Positions 63,836 to 64,000 of a stretch of 64,000 bases of DNA are shown one piece after another. The notes beneath the pieces were generated by a model that saw only the letters and a program-made list of their open reading frames with translations, had not been told where the DNA came from and did not search any database. The position numbers and the translations under genes were made by a program. Within the stretch, counting starts at the first letter, position 1, and each line of letters starts with the position of its first letter. The stretch is from Aquimarina intermedia (GTDB lineage: Bacteria; Bacteroidota; Bacteroidia; Flavobacteriales; Flavobacteriaceae). Location of the stretch: NCBI RefSeq assembly GCF_008124785.1, contig NZ_VNHU01000012.1, forward strand, positions 1 through 64,000, in the 5' to 3' direction.

Positions 63836-64000
63836 ATGAATTCAAGATCCGAACAACTCAAGTCCATTGATAAGCTATTAACTGTCATGGATGAACTGCG
63901 GGAGCAATGTCCGTGGGATAAGAAGCAAACCTTGCAAAGCTTACGACATCTTACTATCGAGGAGACCTACGAATTGGGAGATGCCATACTGGATAATGAT
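63836..64000 (+). CDS. mazG: MazG nucleoside triphosphate pyrophosphohydrolase, N-terminal part
   Basis: The first 55 codons are in the window, cut by its right edge. MNSRSEQLKSIDKLLTVMDE, then LREQCPWDKKQTLQSLRH and TIEETYELGDAI match the MazG domain, whose EExxE motif (here EETYE) binds magnesium. MazG hydrolyses nucleoside triphosphates to the monophosphate and clears aberrant dNTPs or lowers ppGpp. It starts 7 nt after the oxidoreductase gene stop. Full length cannot be seen. Confidence 0.9.
   Translation, partial: MNSRSEQLKSIDKLLTVMDELREQCPWDKKQTLQSLRHLTIEETYELGDAILDND

Overview
The window is a stretch of chromosome from a member of the Bacteroidota, most likely a marine Flavobacteriaceae. 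The support is: low GC with AT-rich spacers; promoter-like TAnnTTTG (-7) motifs just upstream of many starts; a type IX secretion (type B) sorting domain; bacillithiol synthesis (BshC); many SPII lipoproteins, including one with an acidic surface-export-like run after the lipidated Cys; and the neighbourhood of ruvX, def, DUF5606, pyrG and yidC. No rRNA, tRNA, CRISPR array, prophage or defence island was recognised. The only mobile DNA is the end of an IS3-type element at the left edge.

Layout. 1-147: terminus and first codons of an IS3-family orfA. 0.4-6.3 kb: secreted and envelope proteins of unknown role, a pirin, then a YCII-like gene coupled to an ECF42-like sigma factor, each interrupted by one in-frame stop codon, beside two glyoxalase-fold (VOC) genes. 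6.4-11.5 kb: a GNAT / MRJP-like / DUF3124 lipoprotein operon, a GAF histidine kinase, and a Crp/Fnr regulator overlapping a CDF metal exporter. 11.5-17 kb: an HD phosphohydrolase and an M14-M3 peptidase pair. 17-29.4 kb: bshC, guaA, a LysM plus periplasmic-binding protein, lysA, a Lon-N protein, sucC and small conserved genes. 29.4-33.1 kb: two paralogous PAS histidine kinases flanking Hsp20 and a CheY-like regulator. 33.3-43.8 kb: uvrB, a T9SS substrate, an ABC exporter, a conserved kinase-like unknown, a nucleoid-associated protein, heme A synthase and the CCA enzyme. 43.8-53.1 kb: a surface-glycan / lipooligosaccharide-core block (five glycosyltransferases, a methyltransferase, a Kdo-kinase-like protein, an LtaS-like phosphotransferase), its left operon running directly into tsaC and cca. 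53.2-64 kb: dapD, ruvX, def, DUF5606, pyrG, yidC, a FAS1 surface lipoprotein, mnmA, an FMN oxidoreductase and the start of mazG.

Most genes are housekeeping or envelope functions. The main oddities are the twin in-frame stops in the YCII/ECF operon; a repeat-rich divergent promoter between the Crp/Fnr gene and the HD gene; three genes whose -7 motif lies only 3-5 nt before the ATG (possible leaderless mRNAs); a conserved unknown protein with kinase-like motifs; and fusion of a glycosyltransferase operon to tRNA-maturation genes. I did not find a convincing undescribed multi-gene system. Where I name a family this comes from recognised motifs and layout, not from a search.
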